The notes under the pieces: generated by a model
The model's database searches: none
What the model saw: the letters and a program-made list of their open reading frames with translations, nothing else
Told to the model about the DNA's origin: nothing
Assembly: GCA_964596645.1 (NCBI GenBank)
Contig: CAZQVB010000002.1
Location: forward strand, 62,001 to 126,000
Length of the DNA stretch: 64,000 nucleotides
Origin: CAVQEK01 sp964596645
GTDB taxonomy: Bacteria; Bacteroidota; Bacteroidia; Cytophagales; Cyclobacteriaceae
Direction: 5' to 3'
In this document: positions 63,238-64,000 of the stretch, piece by piece
Layout of the letters: every line of letters starts with the position of its first letter
Position numbering within the stretch: the stretch's first letter is position 1
Translations under genes and position numbers: made by a program

Positions 63238-63504
63238 GAATCTCAGCGTGCTAAAAAATAGGCCGGCATACACCAGCCCGCTACGGTGCATACCCTGCGC
63301 CACTTCTTAGCCACCCTTTGGCTGGAGCCGGGCGTAAACCTCTGCTATATACAGCAACTGCTGGAGCACAACAACAGCCGAACCACCGAGATTTACACCC
63401 ATGTATGCACCACCAATATACCCGACATTACCAGCAGCCCTGTTGACAATTTGACGCAGAACACAGACCTTGGAGGCATATCACAATGCGTATATCGCTC
63501 ATAA
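63238..63504 (+). pseudogene. C-terminal remnant of a tyrosine recombinase (integrase)
   Basis: In one frame the sequence reads QRAKK, a TAG stop (63259-63261), then AGIHQPATVHTLRHFLATLWLE, ICYIQQLLEH-like and RTTEIYTHV. VHTLRH and the LLEHNNSRTTEIYTHV block hold the catalytic HxxR, His and Tyr of XerC/D-type or integron-like recombinases. The N-terminal two-thirds are missing and there is an in-frame stop, so it is dead. It marks an old integration site. Confidence 0.85.
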
Positions 63505-63695
63505 ATGGGCGGATATACGGTAGTTGTAAGCAAGCCTAAAGAACGACCGTACTCCGAAAAAACAGGCATCTGAAATCTAACTTTGGCATCTTGTCAAAAT
63601 CTCACGGACTGACTTTGGCGACACGCAAACCGACACGATTGTTTTAAAAATATTCCCACCGCACTTTTTAAAAAATAATTCTAGCCCACTGCACC

Positions 63696-63755
63696 TTGGC
63701 ACATTTGCAAAACCGCACAAGCCGACACACGACCAAGGTTTTGCAAATGTGCCAA
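63696..63755. repeat. Perfect 19-bp inverted repeat with 22-bp spacer
   Basis: TTGGCACATTTGCAAAACC (63696-63714) is the reverse complement of GGTTTTGCAAATGTGCCAA (63737-63755). Such TTTGCAAAACC palindromes are repeated in Bacteroidota genomes near cassette-like genes; a recombination site is possible. Confidence 0.8.
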
Positions 63756-63835
63756 TTTCCCAACGCTCGAAAAGACTGTTGAAAATTAAATTCAAAAAAA
63801 TCATTTCAAGCACTGTGGTATTCAAAAAATTATTT

Positions 63836-63843
63836 TACTTTTG
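63836..63843 (+). promoter_or_regulatory. Putative -7 promoter box for the gene at 63879
   Basis: TACTTTTG fits TAnnTTTG exactly. A TGTG at 63814-63817 (18 bp upstream) is a weak -33 match. The start codon is 35 bp downstream. Confidence 0.5.
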
Positions 63844-63878
63844 CGAAGTAACTATCATAAATTGATACTTGGTTCAAA

Positions 63879-64000
63879 ATGGCAAAACAATTTTATAAAG
63901 CTGTCTATTTCAGTGATTACCCTTCGGAAGATTCAAAAGATAAGTCTGTAACACTAGCCTTTAGCGAGCCAGAAGAACCATACTATTCGAAAGTAAAAGA
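63879..64000 (+). CDS. Start of an unrecognised gene, cut by the window end
   Basis: An open frame of 40 codons beginning MAKQFYKAVYFSDYPSED and continuing past the window. It has no signal peptide. I do not recognise the family. It follows a promoter-like box and an inverted repeat, in AT-rich DNA after a recombinase remnant, so it may be an acquired gene. Confidence 0.6.
   Translation, partial: MAKQFYKAVYFSDYPSEDSKDKSVTLAFSEPEEPYYSKVK

Larger units (their letters stand above)
63505..63878. other. Non-coding region after the recombinase remnant
   Basis: 374 bp with no gene. GGCGGATATACGGTAGTTGT at about 63507-63527 looks like sequence that often follows such recombinases. The segment includes a 19-bp inverted repeat and a promoter-like box, and is AT-richer than the chromosome before it. 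Confidence 0.5.

Overview
The window looks like a chromosomal contig from a Bacteroidota bacterium, most likely of the Cytophagales type. Several things point there: a SusC/SusD pair, promoter-like TAnnTTTG boxes with few Shine-Dalgarno sequences, an IPExxxVDY-family protein, a DUF6728-like protein, an epimerase-type threonine dehydrogenase, the long two-part IspG, and gliding-bacteria-style multi-PAS kinases. Two runs of exactly 10 N (22436-22445 and 44254-44263) mark a draft or metagenome assembly. Both break a gene that is otherwise intact.

Layout. 1-10.5 kb is an exopolysaccharide locus: beta-helix protein, GT2, initiating sugar transferase, then (minus strand) GT4, RfbC, Wza-like and Wzc-like genes, interrupted by rarA and an AT-rich intergenic stretch with two 80-bp palindromic repeats. 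10.6-19.3 kb is housekeeping: hflX, menC, queA, a PspC peptide, a class V aminotransferase-like protein that appears to have lost its catalytic lysine, a membrane-anchored MutS homologue, and tpiA. 19.6-25 kb holds susC-susD, a terminator and a free-standing NUMOD4/HNH protein. 25-31 kb has the divergent tdh/kbl pair for threonine breakdown, a small beta-barrel, metF, a TPR protein and a DUF2784 protein, then a repeat-rich spacer. 31-33 kb is an isolated epimerase + WecA/WbpL-like transferase pair. 33-36.6 kb has cytochrome c, SCO, HemJ, MOSC and miaA. 36.6-44.4 kb is a tightly packed run: a giant hybrid histidine kinase, a lone receiver, a small conserved protein, an MBL hydrolase and rqcH. 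44.4-49.1 kb holds acpP-fabF-rnc-nadE. 49-57 kb has a second PAS kinase and two potassium-channel-type genes that flank the most unusual object in the window. 57-63 kb has a permease, a secreted protein of unknown function, ispG and small coupled genes. The last kilobase holds a decayed tyrosine recombinase, a 19-bp inverted repeat and the start of an unrecognised gene, as at the edge of a mobile or cassette region.

Most interesting signal: two tandem RNA-like elements (52546-52699 and 52747-52900), each exactly 154 nt. Each has a tRNA-Leu-like body (acceptor, D, anticodon and T arms), GUC in the anticodon position, and an 80-nt structured insert where a leucine tRNA has a variable arm of about 10-15 nt. 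Base-pair changes between the copies are compensatory in several helices. The array has a good Bacteroidota-type promoter and a terminator hairpin after each copy. I do not recognise this as a described RNA family.
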